Origin: Paracoccaceae bacterium
GTDB taxonomy: Bacteria > Pseudomonadota > Alphaproteobacteria > Rhodobacterales > Rhodobacteraceae
Assembly (NCBI GenBank): GCA_026706985.1
Contig: JAPOXR010000073.1
Location: 18,669-82,668 of the forward strand
Direction of reading: 5' to 3'
DNA length: 64,000 nt
The translations under genes were made by a program, and so were the position numbers. The first letter of the stretch is position 1, and each line of letters starts with the position of its first letter. A model generated the notes under the pieces. The model made no database searches and was not told the origin of the DNA. It saw nothing but the letters and a program-made list of their open reading frames with translations. Shown here piece by piece: positions 9,820-18,729 of the stretch.

Positions 9820-9839
9820 TTGGGAAAGATTCTATCCAA
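9820..9839. promoter_or_regulatory. Possible second operator before the TRAP operon
   Basis: TTGGGAAAGATTCTATCCAA is an imperfect inverted repeat. Its right arm (CTATCCA) is identical to the half-site of the palindrome at 8745-8761. It lies in the 204-bp gap between the regulator and the TRAP binding-protein gene. The left arm is degenerate and the spacing is one base longer than in the first site, so this is a weak call. The rest of the gap shows no gene. Confidence 0.35.
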
Positions 9840-9996
9840 AGCGGGAACTGCTCGATCAATTGCGTGGCTGTCGGTCTCAATTTCGCGCCGAAGCCGCATT
9901 GACAGGAATTTGTGCAGGATAAACAGTCCAACCATCGGGGAAATTGCCGAGATATTCGTTTCCCGATCAAGTTCAACTGATTAGGAGATTCAGATT

Positions 9997-11016
9997 ATGT
10001 CAAACCTGCGTAAGGCCCTGTCGGGCGCAGCGACTATCCTGCTGATGGCCGCTCCTTCATTCGCGGCTGACCACAAGCTACGGATTCAAACCCATTTTTC
10101 CGCAAACTCCACTCCGGGTGAGCTCATTGCACAGTTCATTGATGACGTGCAGACGATGTCCGGCGGTGCGCTGGAAATTCAAATGCACTTCAATTCGGAA
10201 GTTGTGGCACAGAATGAAACGCTCGGCGCGGTCTCCCAAGGCATTCTGGACTGCGATATGACCGGTGCTTCAGGAAATGTCGGAAAAGATCCTGGATTCC
10301 AGTTTGCCGGCGACATTATGGGCGGGTATGACACGCCTTACCAGTTCCTTTCCTGGTTTCACCATGCCGGCGGACGCGATGTCGTTCAGTCCGAATTGTA
10401 TGACAAATTGGACGTCCATTTGGTTGGACTCTGGCTGCAGGGTCATGAATCCCTGTCCTCCACGGCATCGCTTGCCAGTTTTGATGATCTGAAAGACTGG
10501 AAATTCCGGTCACCACCCGGTCTTGAAACTGAAATTTTCGCATCGTTCGGCGCCAAACCGGTTGTCATGGACTTTGGTGAAGTGCCAACCGCGCTGCGCA
10601 CCGGAATCGTTGACGGAGCCGACGCCTCGACGCTGAACACAAACGTTTCTCTCGGCCTGTTTGATGTCGCAACACATGCGACATATCCGGGCTTCCACTC
10701 CATGCCGACGGAAACTCTAGCCTGCAACAAGGATGCCTGGGGCAAACTTCCTGAGAATATTCAGCGCATTGTTGAAGTTGCGCTCTACCGAACCGCACTC
10801 AACCTCGCCATGCTGACCGAAATCAAGGATAAGCAGGCAGCCAAAATGCTGCTTGAGGAAGGTGTGACCCTGCATGATTGGTCACAGGATGACCGCAAGG
10901 CATTCCGGCAGTTCGCGCGTGAGCGCTGGGCGGATTGGAGTGAACGTTCGCCAGCTGCGAAGGCTATTGTTGACAGCCATGTCTCGTTTATGGATGAGCT
11001 CGGTCTGCTGAAGTAG
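9997..11016 (+). CDS. TRAP transporter solute-binding protein (DctP family)
   Basis: 339 residues. A signal peptide is clear: MSNLRKALSG, a hydrophobic core, then a likely cut after PSFA-A. The mature protein has the DctP-family pattern LRIQTHFSANSTPGELIAQF near the start. DLKDWKFRSPPG in the middle holds the conserved Arg that pairs with a substrate carboxylate. It is a periplasmic receptor for an organic or sugar acid. AGGAGA lies at good distance before the ATG. A strong hairpin follows the stop codon before the permease genes, which commonly lets the binding protein be made in excess. The ligand is not identifiable by eye. Confidence 0.92.
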   Translation: MSNLRKALSGAATILLMAAPSFAADHKLRIQTHFSANSTPGELIAQFIDDVQTMSGGALEIQMHFNSEVVAQNETLGAVSQGILDCDMTGASGNVGKDPGFQFAGDIMGGYDTPYQFLSWFHHAGGRDVVQSELYDKLDVHLVGLWLQGHESLSSTASLASFDDLKDWKFRSPPGLETEIFASFGAKPVVMDFGEVPTALRTGIVDGADASTLNTNVSLGLFDVATHATYPGFHSMPTETLACNKDAWGKLPENIQRIVEVALYRTALNLAMLTEIKDKQAAKMLLEEGVTLHDWSQDDRKAFRQFARERWADWSERSPAAKAIVDSHVSFMDELGLLK

Positions 11017-11031
11017 TCCACAATTATTTTT

Positions 11032-11054
11032 CGGCGCCGGATCCACCGGCGCCG
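11032..11054 (+). terminator. Intercistronic hairpin after the TRAP binding protein
   Basis: CGGCGCCGG / ATCCA / CCGGCGCCG is a perfect 9-bp stem with a five-base loop, followed by ATTTT, 16 bases after the stop of the binding-protein gene. Because dctQ-like and dctM-like genes follow, it more likely acts as a partial terminator or 3' stabiliser than as an operon end. Confidence 0.65.
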
Positions 11055-11090
11055 ATTTTGCAGTAGAAGAGCTGACCGGGACCGTGCCGA

Positions 11091-11699
11091 ATGAGTAGTG
11101 ATAGGGACACTGCCCGGAATCCGGCCTCTTACGCCCGCCGCATTATCCATTGGCTGCTGGCGCGTCCTCCGGAAGAAAGGGTGACGTGGCTGGACCGTTT
11201 TAATTCCTGCATCTGCAAAGCAGCCATGTTTCTGACCGCTGTCGCGGTCATCATCACATTCTACGAAGTTGTGCTTCGGTATATTTTCGGAAGCCCGACA
11301 TTGTGGGTGAATGAAATGACCCTTTGGACGGGCAGCATCATTTTTCTTATGGCCGGTGTCTATGCGATGCAGAGGCGCTCACATATCCGGATCACGGCCG
11401 TCTATGACTTGATGTCCCCGCGCGTCAAACTGATCAGCGATGCCGTCTCCACTCTGGTGATTGTCGCCTATGCGGCGATGATGATCGTCGCCAGCTATGA
11501 AATTGCCTGGTCAACACTGATGTCCTGGGAACGGTTCGGTACGTTCTGGAACCCACCGATTCCAGCCACAGTTAAACCACTGGTACTGATCGCGACCGGT
11601 TTGGTTGCGCTTCAGGCCATCAGCAATTTTTTTGTTGATGCCCGGAATACTCTCGGCGCTTCAGGCGGCCGGTCCGACAAAGTGGAAAAGGACGGCTGA
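11091..11699 (+). CDS. TRAP transporter small permease (DctQ family)
   Basis: 202 residues with four hydrophobic segments, the DctQ topology. The first spans roughly AAMFLTAVAVIITFYEVVLRYIFG. The motif LWVNEMTLWTGSIIFLMAGV, with an acidic residue and Trp before helix two, is typical. It has a longer cytoplasmic N-terminus than usual (about 40 residues). The small subunit pairs with the DctM protein encoded four bases downstream to form the inner-membrane part of the sodium-driven importer. ATG at 11091 was chosen because no later in-frame Met precedes the first helix in a sensible place. Confidence 0.88.
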   Translation: MSSDRDTARNPASYARRIIHWLLARPPEERVTWLDRFNSCICKAAMFLTAVAVIITFYEVVLRYIFGSPTLWVNEMTLWTGSIIFLMAGVYAMQRRSHIRITAVYDLMSPRVKLISDAVSTLVIVAYAAMMIVASYEIAWSTLMSWERFGTFWNPPIPATVKPLVLIATGLVALQAISNFFVDARNTLGASGGRSDKVEKDG

Positions 11700-11702
11700 T
11701 CA

Positions 11703-13187
11703 ATGGATATCGGGACTCTGTCTCTCCTGCTGCTGATTGGAATTTTTGTTCTACTTTCGATCGGAGTGCCGCTGGGCTTTGCTACCGGGTTGCTTGGCGC
11801 CATCATTATTTTTTCGAATTTCGGCATGCCCGGCCTCGGGCTGGTGATGCAGAGGGTCTATGATCTTTCAATCACCTACTCGATAATCGCGGTACCGCTT
11901 TTCATTGTCATGGCATCATTGCTGGAACGAAGCGGTATTGCCAAGGATATGTACAATTCCCTTAACATCGCGCTTGGGAGAATGCGTGGCGGTGTTGCAA
12001 TCGTCACCACCGTCATGGCGGTGATCATGGCTGCCATGTCCGGAATAATCGGCGGCGAGATTGTCTTGCTCGGTCTGGTTGCGCTGCCGCAAATGCTGCG
12101 GCTCGGCTACAACAAACATTTGGCAATTGGCACTATCTGCGCCGGCGGTTCGCTTGGTACAATGATACCTCCATCTGTCGTCCTCATCATATTCGGATTG
12201 ATCACCGAGACTTCGATTACGGCACTATTCACAGCCGCATTCATTCCAGGACTGATGCTGGCGGCTTCCTATATCGGCTACATCATCGTCGTTACCCGCC
12301 TCAAGCCGGAACTGGCGCCAACGCCCGGAGAAGTGGATGGAGAAGCCGACACTGAACTTACCGTAAGCCTGAATGTTCGTTCCGAGCTTGCCTATTGCCT
12401 GTTCCCAGTACTGGTCGGGCTCATTGCGGTCGCCGTGGCAGGATTCCTCGGAGCGGATTCGGTTGGTCAAGTCGCCAGCTTTATTTTTTCGAGCTCTGCC
12501 GCAGGCCTCATGCTGGTTTTTGTGCTGAAATCTGACACGGCACATCCAATTGCAAAGGGGCTGTTGCCTCCCCTGATCGTCGTCGACCTGGTGCTGGGTT
12601 CGATCTATGGCGGTGTGACCGGAATCACGGAGGCGGCCGCGATGGGAGTGGTCTCAACCTTCATTCTGATTTCAATCCGAAAGGAACTGGGTTTGGACAT
12701 GTTGCTGGAGAGCCTGGAACAAACCTTCCGTTCGGTGGGAACAATACTTTGGGTGACGTTCGGAGCCACCGTCCTCGCGGGCGCATACAGCCTGTCGGGT
12801 GGAAATACCTATGTGGCCAACCTGATCTTCGGTCTCGACATTGCACCCATTGGGGTCATCCTCATCATGATGGTGATTTTCTTGATTCTGGGAATGTTCA
12901 TGGATTGGATCGGCATCGTGTTGCTGACAATGCCCGTTTTCATGCCAATTGTGCTGAAACTGGGTTATGATCCGGTTTGGTTTGGGATCCTTTTCAGCGT
13001 CAATATGCAGGTGGCGTTTCTGACCCCGCCTTTCGGTTCAGCAGCGTTTTATCTGAAAAGCGTCACTCCTCCAGAAATTGACCTGATCACCATTTACCGC
13101 TCATTCGGCCCGTTCATCTGTCTGCAATTAGCTGTATTGGCACTCTTGTTGATTTTCCCGGAAATTTCACTTTTTCTTATCAGGTAA
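11703..13187 (+). CDS. TRAP transporter large permease (DctM family)
   Basis: 494 residues, very hydrophobic, with the repeated GG-IPPS type motifs of the DctM ion-transporter fold: CAGGSLGTMIPPSVVLIIFG in the first half and NMQVAFLTPPFGSAAFYLKS in the second. It carries substrate through the membrane using the sodium gradient. The protein is longer than the common ~430 residues. The extra length is a charged cytoplasmic loop plus additional helices around residues 200-285 (PTPGEVDGEADTELTVSL and following), a feature of the long DctM subgroup. It starts three bases after the stop of the small permease. Confidence 0.9.
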   Translation: MDIGTLSLLLLIGIFVLLSIGVPLGFATGLLGAIIIFSNFGMPGLGLVMQRVYDLSITYSIIAVPLFIVMASLLERSGIAKDMYNSLNIALGRMRGGVAIVTTVMAVIMAAMSGIIGGEIVLLGLVALPQMLRLGYNKHLAIGTICAGGSLGTMIPPSVVLIIFGLITETSITALFTAAFIPGLMLAASYIGYIIVVTRLKPELAPTPGEVDGEADTELTVSLNVRSELAYCLFPVLVGLIAVAVAGFLGADSVGQVASFIFSSSAAGLMLVFVLKSDTAHPIAKGLLPPLIVVDLVLGSIYGGVTGITEAAAMGVVSTFILISIRKELGLDMLLESLEQTFRSVGTILWVTFGATVLAGAYSLSGGNTYVANLIFGLDIAPIGVILIMMVIFLILGMFMDWIGIVLLTMPVFMPIVLKLGYDPVWFGILFSVNMQVAFLTPPFGSAAFYLKSVTPPEIDLITIYRSFGPFICLQLAVLALLLIFPEISLFLIR

Positions 13188-13249
13188 CACCGTCGGCGGG
13201 ACGATATTCCCGACCAATGAATAGGCAACCCGCAAAAAGGATGTAAGCG

Positions 13250-14158
13250 ATGCCACAACGCGCTGGAGTGGTCGGCTTGGGAGATATGGGTTCCGGTATC
13301 GCCGGCAATCTGATCCGTGCTGGATTTGAAACGAGCGGATATGATCCGGACACTGCTCGACTGCAGGCATTTTCTGTTTCCGGCGGCCGGGCGGCGGCCA
13401 GTGCCGGCGATGCCGGCATAGGCAGCGACGCGGTGTTTGTCATGGTCATGAACGGTGAGCAGGCACATTCCGTGATTTGCGGCGATGGCGGTTTGACCTC
13501 AACCATGTCGCCCGGATCGATCATCCTGCTGACTGCAACAGTTTCGCCGGGTGATGCCAGGGATATCGCCGGAAAGCTGGCTGGAAGCGGAATTGATCTG
13601 GTCGATTCTCCCGTCAGCGGCGGCTTTCCCGGCGCGCAGGCCGGGACGCTGACCATGATGGCGTCAGCTCCATCCGCCGTGTTGGAACGGGCCCGTCCCG
13701 TCATGGAGGCCGTCAGTTCAGCCATATATCATGTCGGTACCGAGGCTGGCATGGGGCAGACGGTGAAGGCCTGCCTGCAGTCGCTGATCGGTTCGGTTTT
13801 CACCGCCACCTTCGAAGCCTCGGTACTGGCCGCCGCCGCGGGGGTCGATGCAGAAACAATCCAAAGCGTTTTTTCAAACTCCAGTGCCGGGTCGGGAGCT
13901 TCAAATACCGCGCTTGACAATATCGTTACCGGAAAATTCGAAAAATCCGGCAGCCACATCCGTACCATGTATAAAGATATGACCCTGGCAATGGACTTGG
14001 CGCGTGACCTCGGCGTCCCGCTCTTCACTGCATCGGCGGCCATGCAGCTGTTCCAGGCAGGGATCACCCGCTATCCCGATGGTGACAATTGGGCGGTTAC
14101 AAAAATCACCGAGGAAATCGTCGGCCACGGGCTGCGCCGCAGGGACAATCAATCATGA
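13250..14158 (+). CDS. NAD(P)-dependent beta-hydroxyacid dehydrogenase (3-hydroxyisobutyrate dehydrogenase family)
   Basis: 302 residues. The N-terminal Rossmann motif GVVGLGDMGSGIAGNLIRAG binds the dinucleotide. DSPVSGGFPGAQAGTLT is the substrate-binding signature. GMGQTVKACLQSL holds the catalytic lysine, and a helical C-terminal domain follows. The family includes 3-hydroxyisobutyrate, tartronate-semialdehyde and L-threonate dehydrogenases. The TRAP importer in front and the sugar-isomerase-like gene behind favour a sugar-acid substrate such as a threonate-like compound, but this is not proven. The stop overlaps the next start as ATGA, so the genes are translationally coupled. Confidence 0.88.
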   Translation: MPQRAGVVGLGDMGSGIAGNLIRAGFETSGYDPDTARLQAFSVSGGRAAASAGDAGIGSDAVFVMVMNGEQAHSVICGDGGLTSTMSPGSIILLTATVSPGDARDIAGKLAGSGIDLVDSPVSGGFPGAQAGTLTMMASAPSAVLERARPVMEAVSSAIYHVGTEAGMGQTVKACLQSLIGSVFTATFEASVLAAAAGVDAETIQSVFSNSSAGSGASNTALDNIVTGKFEKSGSHIRTMYKDMTLAMDLARDLGVPLFTASAAMQLFQAGITRYPDGDNWAVTKITEEIVGHGLRRRDNQS

Positions 14159-15042
14159 AAACAGGTGTCATCACGGACGGCATAAGCCGGGATCTGGATC
14201 ATGCGCTTTCGGTCATGTCGGAATTTGGACTTGAATTCGCCGAGATCCAGTTTGTGTGGAACCGCGAGATCGGTGACCACACAAAGGAGGAAAACCATTT
14301 AATCAAAGAGTTGCTGGCAAAGCATGGGAAACGTGTAAGTTGCCTGTCGCGGCATCTTTTCGCTCCCTTGACTTCTGCCAACAGGCCGGGTGACAGCCTG
14401 CACAATTCCCAAATGGAAGCGTTGCGGCGCGTGATTGGACTGGCACAAAGCCTCGGCTCACCGCTGGTGCGGGTGATGTCACCGAAAAAGGAAATGATTC
14501 TGTGGGGAGAAGGCGGGGCGGAAGTCTGGAATGTCGCCGGCGGTGCCTGGGATTCGGCCTTGGAGCTGATGGCACCGGCAGCCGACCTCGCCCGGCGGGA
14601 AAACATGACGCTGGTGATGGAGACCGGCAACGGGATCATAGTGAATTCGAACTATGCCGCCCGCCGTATGATTGACGACCTCGACGCCAAGGACTGCCTG
14701 AAGACACTCTGGGATCCGGCTAATTGCTGCTGGTGCCACGAACTGGCCTGGCCCGACGCCTATGAGGAAGTCAGGAACGGTTATCTCGGCCATATTCATA
14801 TCAAAGATGTCCAGGTCGATACCCCCCGGTCACACCTCGCGGTCCGGGAATATGGCCAGGGGCAGCTTGCCCTTCTGTTCCCGAAAATCGCGGCCGCGCT
14901 CGCAGGCGACGGCTATGGCGGAGTGGTGTCGTTTGAAAGCGTTTACCATCCCGGCAATGGCAGCTTTGAGGATGGATTTCGAGCCTGTATCGCAGGTTTC
15001 CTGGGCGACTTCGGACCCCGCGGCATGGGGACAAGTCAATGA
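14155..15042 (+). CDS. Sugar phosphate isomerase/epimerase family TIM-barrel protein
   Basis: About 295 residues of the xylose-isomerase-like TIM barrel (AP endonuclease 2 fold). Likely metal ligands are visible at the ends of strands: LVMETGNG, LWDPANCCW, HIHIKD and VVSFESVYHPG. Members isomerise or epimerise keto-sugars or their acids in the cytoplasm using a divalent metal. ATG at 14155 overlaps the upstream stop by four bases and is preferred to a start further upstream, whose extension lacks family sequence. The 3' end overlaps the following gene by four bases (ATGA). It therefore acts in the same pathway as the dehydrogenase before it. Confidence 0.85.
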   Translation: MKTGVITDGISRDLDHALSVMSEFGLEFAEIQFVWNREIGDHTKEENHLIKELLAKHGKRVSCLSRHLFAPLTSANRPGDSLHNSQMEALRRVIGLAQSLGSPLVRVMSPKKEMILWGEGGAEVWNVAGGAWDSALELMAPAADLARRENMTLVMETGNGIIVNSNYAARRMIDDLDAKDCLKTLWDPANCCWCHELAWPDAYEEVRNGYLGHIHIKDVQVDTPRSHLAVREYGQGQLALLFPKIAAALAGDGYGGVVSFESVYHPGNGSFEDGFRACIAGFLGDFGPRGMGTSQ

Positions 15043-15863
15043 AACGCGTCTATACTTGGTCGGCCCGCCCTGCTGTGAGAACGGTCACCATTGCCGGAAT
15101 GCAGGCGGCGAAGGGCACGCAAAAGTGGACGCAGGTGACCGCCAATAGTGCCGAAGAGGCTCTTGCCGCCAATGACGCCGGCCTTGATATGATCATCTGT
15201 AATTCACAGAATGTCGAAGCGGTTCGGTCCGCGGACACTCCGCAATTCCTGACCGCGGCGATAGCACTGCCGAATTTCGCCACGGAAGCGGATATTCTGC
15301 GGGAAACGTTCCGGGCCCTTTCGCTTGGAGCCGATGCCATTATGACCGCCCGCAGCATGAAGATTGTCGAGATGCTGGCAATGGAAGATGTCCCGGTCAT
15401 GGGGCATCTCGGCTTGGTTCCGCGGAAGTCGACATGGAGCGACGGGTTGCGGGCCATTGGCGGGAGCGGCAGGGAAGCCTTTGAACTCTACAGGCGTTTC
15501 AAGCGGCTTGAGGAAGCCGGCGGAGTCCTGGTCGAAGCCGAGGTCATCCCGGGGCCGGTCATGCTGGAAATCTCAGGCCGGAGCGCATTGATTACCGTCT
15601 CGCTCGGTTCCGGCAGCGGCGCTGATGTTGATTACCTGTTCATGGAGGATATTTGTGGGGATTCTGAAAAACCCCCGCGCCATGCCCGTGCATTCGGCAA
15701 TTTGCGCGCCATGCGGGAAGAACTTCGCCGCGAGCGCAGGCATGCATTATCCTCGTTTCGGGTGGCAGCCGAAAGGGGTGAGTTTCCCGGCGACTCCGAA
15801 ACCGTTGCAATTGATCAGTCCGAATTCGAGGAGTTTCTTCTCCTGGTCGATGGTGATGGATAG
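15039..15863 (+). CDS. Divergent PanB-like (ketopantoate hydroxymethyltransferase superfamily) protein
   Basis: 274 residues that follow PanB along the whole length, most clearly at VPVMGHLGLVPRKSTWSDG, the VLVEAEVIPGPVMLEISGR stretch and the closing AERGEFPGDSE, which parallels the ESGVYPGEE end of E. coli PanB. By eye-alignment to E. coli PanB from memory, the catalytic-base Glu (ECVP in PanB, EVIP here) is kept. Asp45 (GDS) appears as Asn (CNS), Asp84 as Ala, and the Lys-Ile-Glu motif is replaced by Thr-Ala-Arg. The magnesium site of true PanB is thus probably lost. It sits in a catabolic TRAP operon and not with pantothenate genes, so I expect a different lyase- or aldolase-type reaction. 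No function is assigned. Confidence 0.6.
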   Translation: MKRVYTWSARPAVRTVTIAGMQAAKGTQKWTQVTANSAEEALAANDAGLDMIICNSQNVEAVRSADTPQFLTAAIALPNFATEADILRETFRALSLGADAIMTARSMKIVEMLAMEDVPVMGHLGLVPRKSTWSDGLRAIGGSGREAFELYRRFKRLEEAGGVLVEAEVIPGPVMLEISGRSALITVSLGSGSGADVDYLFMEDICGDSEKPPRHARAFGNLRAMREELRRERRHALSSFRVAAERGEFPGDSETVAIDQSEFEEFLLLVDGDG

Positions 15864-16258
15864 CGGCAAGCCCGTCAACCCTGCACTTTCCCGCCAAGGC
15901 CGGGATATGTTGATGAACTGGCGTGGCGGTGGCGTGCCTGTCCTGGCAGTCGAAAAGAATGAAGGTCAGCGGGCGGACGTTTGAAACCAATGATCTTGGT
16001 TCCTGCATCAATCCAGATAAAAGATGCAGTCAGAGGTTAAACTTCTTAGCTTCTTCGATGGGATGGAAAATCCCCTTACCGGCTTCGCGGTCCTCCAAAC
16101 TCTTCATGACATGCCTGTCGCCGCGCTTCTGTGCGTGATTTACGACAGTAAGGCAGATTTTTGTGTAGCCAAGTGGTCAGGACGGCCCCGGCTTTGAATT
16201 TTCCCGGCAATTGGCTAAGGGGGTCAATTTCAGCACCCTGACGGTAAAATAACAAGAG
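15864..16258. other. Gap of about 395 bp, possible small gene remnant
   Basis: No convincing complete gene. On the reverse strand a frame around 16150-16035 reads NHAQKRGDRHVMKSLEDREA followed by GKGIFHPIEEAKKFNL and a stop. It looks protein-like but has no clear start, and I do not recognise it. It may be the tail of a decayed gene. The promoter of edd should lie in the last 100 bp. Confidence 0.4.
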
Positions 16259-18079
16259 ATGTCATTGGACAGCCGAATTTCCGAAGTCACTGAACGCATC
16301 CGTCGCCGCAGTGCGCAATCCCGTGCCGATTACCTGCGCAGCATGCGGCGCGCTGCCGAGGAGGGTCCGCGGCGGGGGCACTTGTCATGCGGTAACCAAG
16401 CGCATGCCTACGCGGCAATGGAAGCCGATAAGGGACGGCTGGCCGGGGGAAAGGCACCAAATCTCGGGATCATTACCGCCTATAACGATATGCTTTCCGC
16501 GCATCAGCCATTCGCAACCTTCCCCGCCACCATAAAACGCGCCGCCCGTTCGGTCGGCGCAACGGCGCAGGTGGCCGGCGGCGTGCCGGCCATGTGCGAC
16601 GGGGTGACCCAGGGCCAGCAGGGGATGGAATTGTCGCTGTTTTCCCGCGACGTGATTGCTCTCGCCTCGGCAGTGGCGCTCAGCCACAATGTCTTTGACG
16701 CTGCCGTGTTTCTCGGTGTCTGTGACAAGATCGTGCCGGGGATGGTGATCGCCGCGCTGACCTTTGGACATCTTCCGGCGGTCTTCATTCCCGCCGGACC
16801 GATGACATCGGGGCTTCCGAACGATGAAAAGGCACGTATCCGGCAAAGATTCGCGGCAGGCGAAATCGACCGGGGCGAATTGATGCGCGCGGAAATGGAC
16901 GCTTATCACGGGCCCGGCACCTGCACCTTTTACGGTACCGCGAATTCCAACCAGATGCTGATGGAATTCATGGGGCTGCATTTGCCGGGCGCATCCTTTG
17001 TCAATCCGGGAACCCCGCTACGGCAGGCCTTGACCGAAGCGGCGGCGGTACGCGCAGTGGCGATCACATCCGGGGGTAATGACTTCCGTCCGGTCGGCCG
17101 GATCCTGGATGAGCGTTCTTTCGTCAACGGCATTGTCGGGCTGATGGCGACGGGTGGTTCGACAAACCTTGTTCTGCATCTGACGGCGATGGCCCGGGCC
17201 GGCGGCATTCATCTCGATACAGCGGATTTCGCCGCGATTTCCGATGCGGTGCCGCTCTTGGCGCGGGTCTACCCGAATGGCCTGGCCGATGTGAATCATT
17301 TGCATGCGGCCGGCGGGTTATCTTTCCTTATCCGTGAGTTACTGGATGCGGGTCTGCTGCACAAAGATGCGCGGACTATCTCAGGAGACGGGCTTCAACC
17401 CTACACCAGGGAGCCGCGGCTACAGGGTGGGGATCTGGTTTGGGAGGATTGTGCCGGGAAGTCGGAAAATGAAAAAATAATCCGCCCGGCGGCGTCTCCA
17501 TTCGCCGCTACCGGCGGGTTGAGACAGTTGCAGGGGAATCTCGGCCGTGGGGTGATCAAGATTTCCGCGGTGAAAGAGGAACACCGGGTGATTGAAGCAC
17601 CGGTCAGGCTGTTTTCCGACCAGGTGCAGGTGATGTCGGCTTTCCAGAAGGGTGAACTCGATCGGGATTGTCTTGCTGTGATCAGGTTTCAGGGGCCGGG
17701 TGCCAATGGAATGCCGGAACTGCATTCTCTGACGCCGGTCCTGTCGGTGCTGCTCGACCGCGGTCACCGTGTCGGACTGATCACCGACGGAAGAATGTCG
17801 GGAGCCTCGGGCAAAGTGCCGGCGGCGATTCATATGAGTCCGGAAGCTGCCGCAGCCGGACCTCTGGCCCGGTTACGGGACGGTGACATTGTCCGCCTTG
17901 ATGCGGATGCCGGCCGGCTCAATGCGCTGAACATCGACATCTCGTCACGGGATCCGCAACGCATGCCAGCGTCCGACAATGTTGAAAATGCGGGTCAGCG
18001 ATTGTTCGGCCTGTTCCGGGAGCATGTCGGATCCGCGGAGTCGGGTGCATTCGCGCTGGCGACAGGAGAACGGAATTGA
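16259..18079 (+). CDS. edd: 6-phosphogluconate dehydratase
   Basis: 606 residues, the standard length for Edd, an IlvD/Edd-family iron-sulfur dehydratase. It converts 6-phosphogluconate to 2-keto-3-deoxy-6-phosphogluconate (KDPG), the first committed step of the Entner-Doudoroff pathway. Cluster-ligand segments are visible as [20 protein letters not shown] and [12 protein letters not shown], with [15 protein letters not shown] and [20 protein letters not shown] later. ATG at 16259 has only a modest AAGAG upstream. The eda gene starts inside its stop codon, and the agl uptake operon lies convergently behind. The arrangement links disaccharide uptake to glucose breakdown. Confidence 0.95.
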   Translation: MSLDSRISEVTERIRRRSAQSRADYLRSMRRAAEEGPRRGHLSCGNQAHAYAAMEADKGRLAGGKAPNLGIITAYNDMLSAHQPFATFPATIKRAARSVGATAQVAGGVPAMCDGVTQGQQGMELSLFSRDVIALASAVALSHNVFDAAVFLGVCDKIVPGMVIAALTFGHLPAVFIPAGPMTSGLPNDEKARIRQRFAAGEIDRGELMRAEMDAYHGPGTCTFYGTANSNQMLMEFMGLHLPGASFVNPGTPLRQALTEAAAVRAVAITSGGNDFRPVGRILDERSFVNGIVGLMATGGSTNLVLHLTAMARAGGIHLDTADFAAISDAVPLLARVYPNGLADVNHLHAAGGLSFLIRELLDAGLLHKDARTISGDGLQPYTREPRLQGGDLVWEDCAGKSENEKIIRPAASPFAATGGLRQLQGNLGRGVIKISAVKEEHRVIEAPVRLFSDQVQVMSAFQKGELDRDCLAVIRFQGPGANGMPELHSLTPVLSVLLDRGHRVGLITDGRMSGASGKVPAAIHMSPEAAAAGPLARLRDGDIVRLDADAGRLNALNIDISSRDPQRMPASDNVENAGQRLFGLFREHVGSAESGAFALATGERN

Positions 18080-18729
18080 CACCGGAACAATCCAGTGACT
18101 GGCTGCAGGGGGTATTTTCCGGAATTCCAGTCATTCCTGTACTCACGATCCAACGTGCCGGGGATGCGGAACCCCTCGCCGAGGCCCTGGCGGCCGGTGG
18201 CCTGCCGGTGCTGGAAGTCACGTTGCGGACCGGTGACGCGTTGGAGTCCCTGCGGCGGATGGCTGTGAGAGACAATATTGTTGTCGGCGCCGGCACATTG
18301 TTGACGCCGAAAGACGCAGAGAGTGCGAAGGCGGCGGGGGCTCGGTTCGGTGTCTCACCGGGTTCGACACCGGAACTGATTGCCGCCTGCGCTGCCCTTG
18401 ACCTCCCTCTCCTCCCCGGTGCGGCCACCGCATCCGAAACTGTCGCGCTGTTGAACCAAGGCTTCCGGCTGCAGAAATTCTTTCCCGCCGAGCCGGCCGG
18501 TGGCTGTGCTGCCCTGAAGGCGCTCGCCGGTCCGCTGCCGGATGTCCGATTCTGCCCGACCGGCGGCATTACCGCGCGATCGGCTGCCACCTATCTGGCG
18601 CTGGCGAATGTCACCTGTGTCGGGGGAAGCTGGATCGCCGATACCGCATCGGTGCGGTCCGGCCGGTGGAGCGACATCCAGGCCCGGGCACAGGCCGCCG
18701 CATCGCTGGGATCAGCTGTAGAGCAGTGA
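18076..18729 (+). CDS. eda: KDPG aldolase (2-keto-3-deoxy-6-phosphogluconate aldolase)
   Basis: 217 residues of the class I KDPG/KHG aldolase family. [17 protein letters not shown] holds the catalytic Glu region, [12 protein letters not shown] binds phosphate, [14 protein letters not shown] carries the Schiff-base lysine, and FCPTGGIT closes the site. It splits KDPG into pyruvate and glyceraldehyde 3-phosphate. The start is a TTG overlapping the edd stop (TTGA), with GGAGA eight bases upstream, so the two are translationally coupled. Its last 18 bases overlap the end of the convergent aglK gene. Confidence 0.93.
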   Translation: MTPEQSSDWLQGVFSGIPVIPVLTIQRAGDAEPLAEALAAGGLPVLEVTLRTGDALESLRRMAVRDNIVVGAGTLLTPKDAESAKAAGARFGVSPGSTPELIAACAALDLPLLPGAATASETVALLNQGFRLQKFFPAEPAGGCAALKALAGPLPDVRFCPTGGITARSAATYLALANVTCVGGSWIADTASVRSGRWSDIQARAQAAASLGSAVEQ

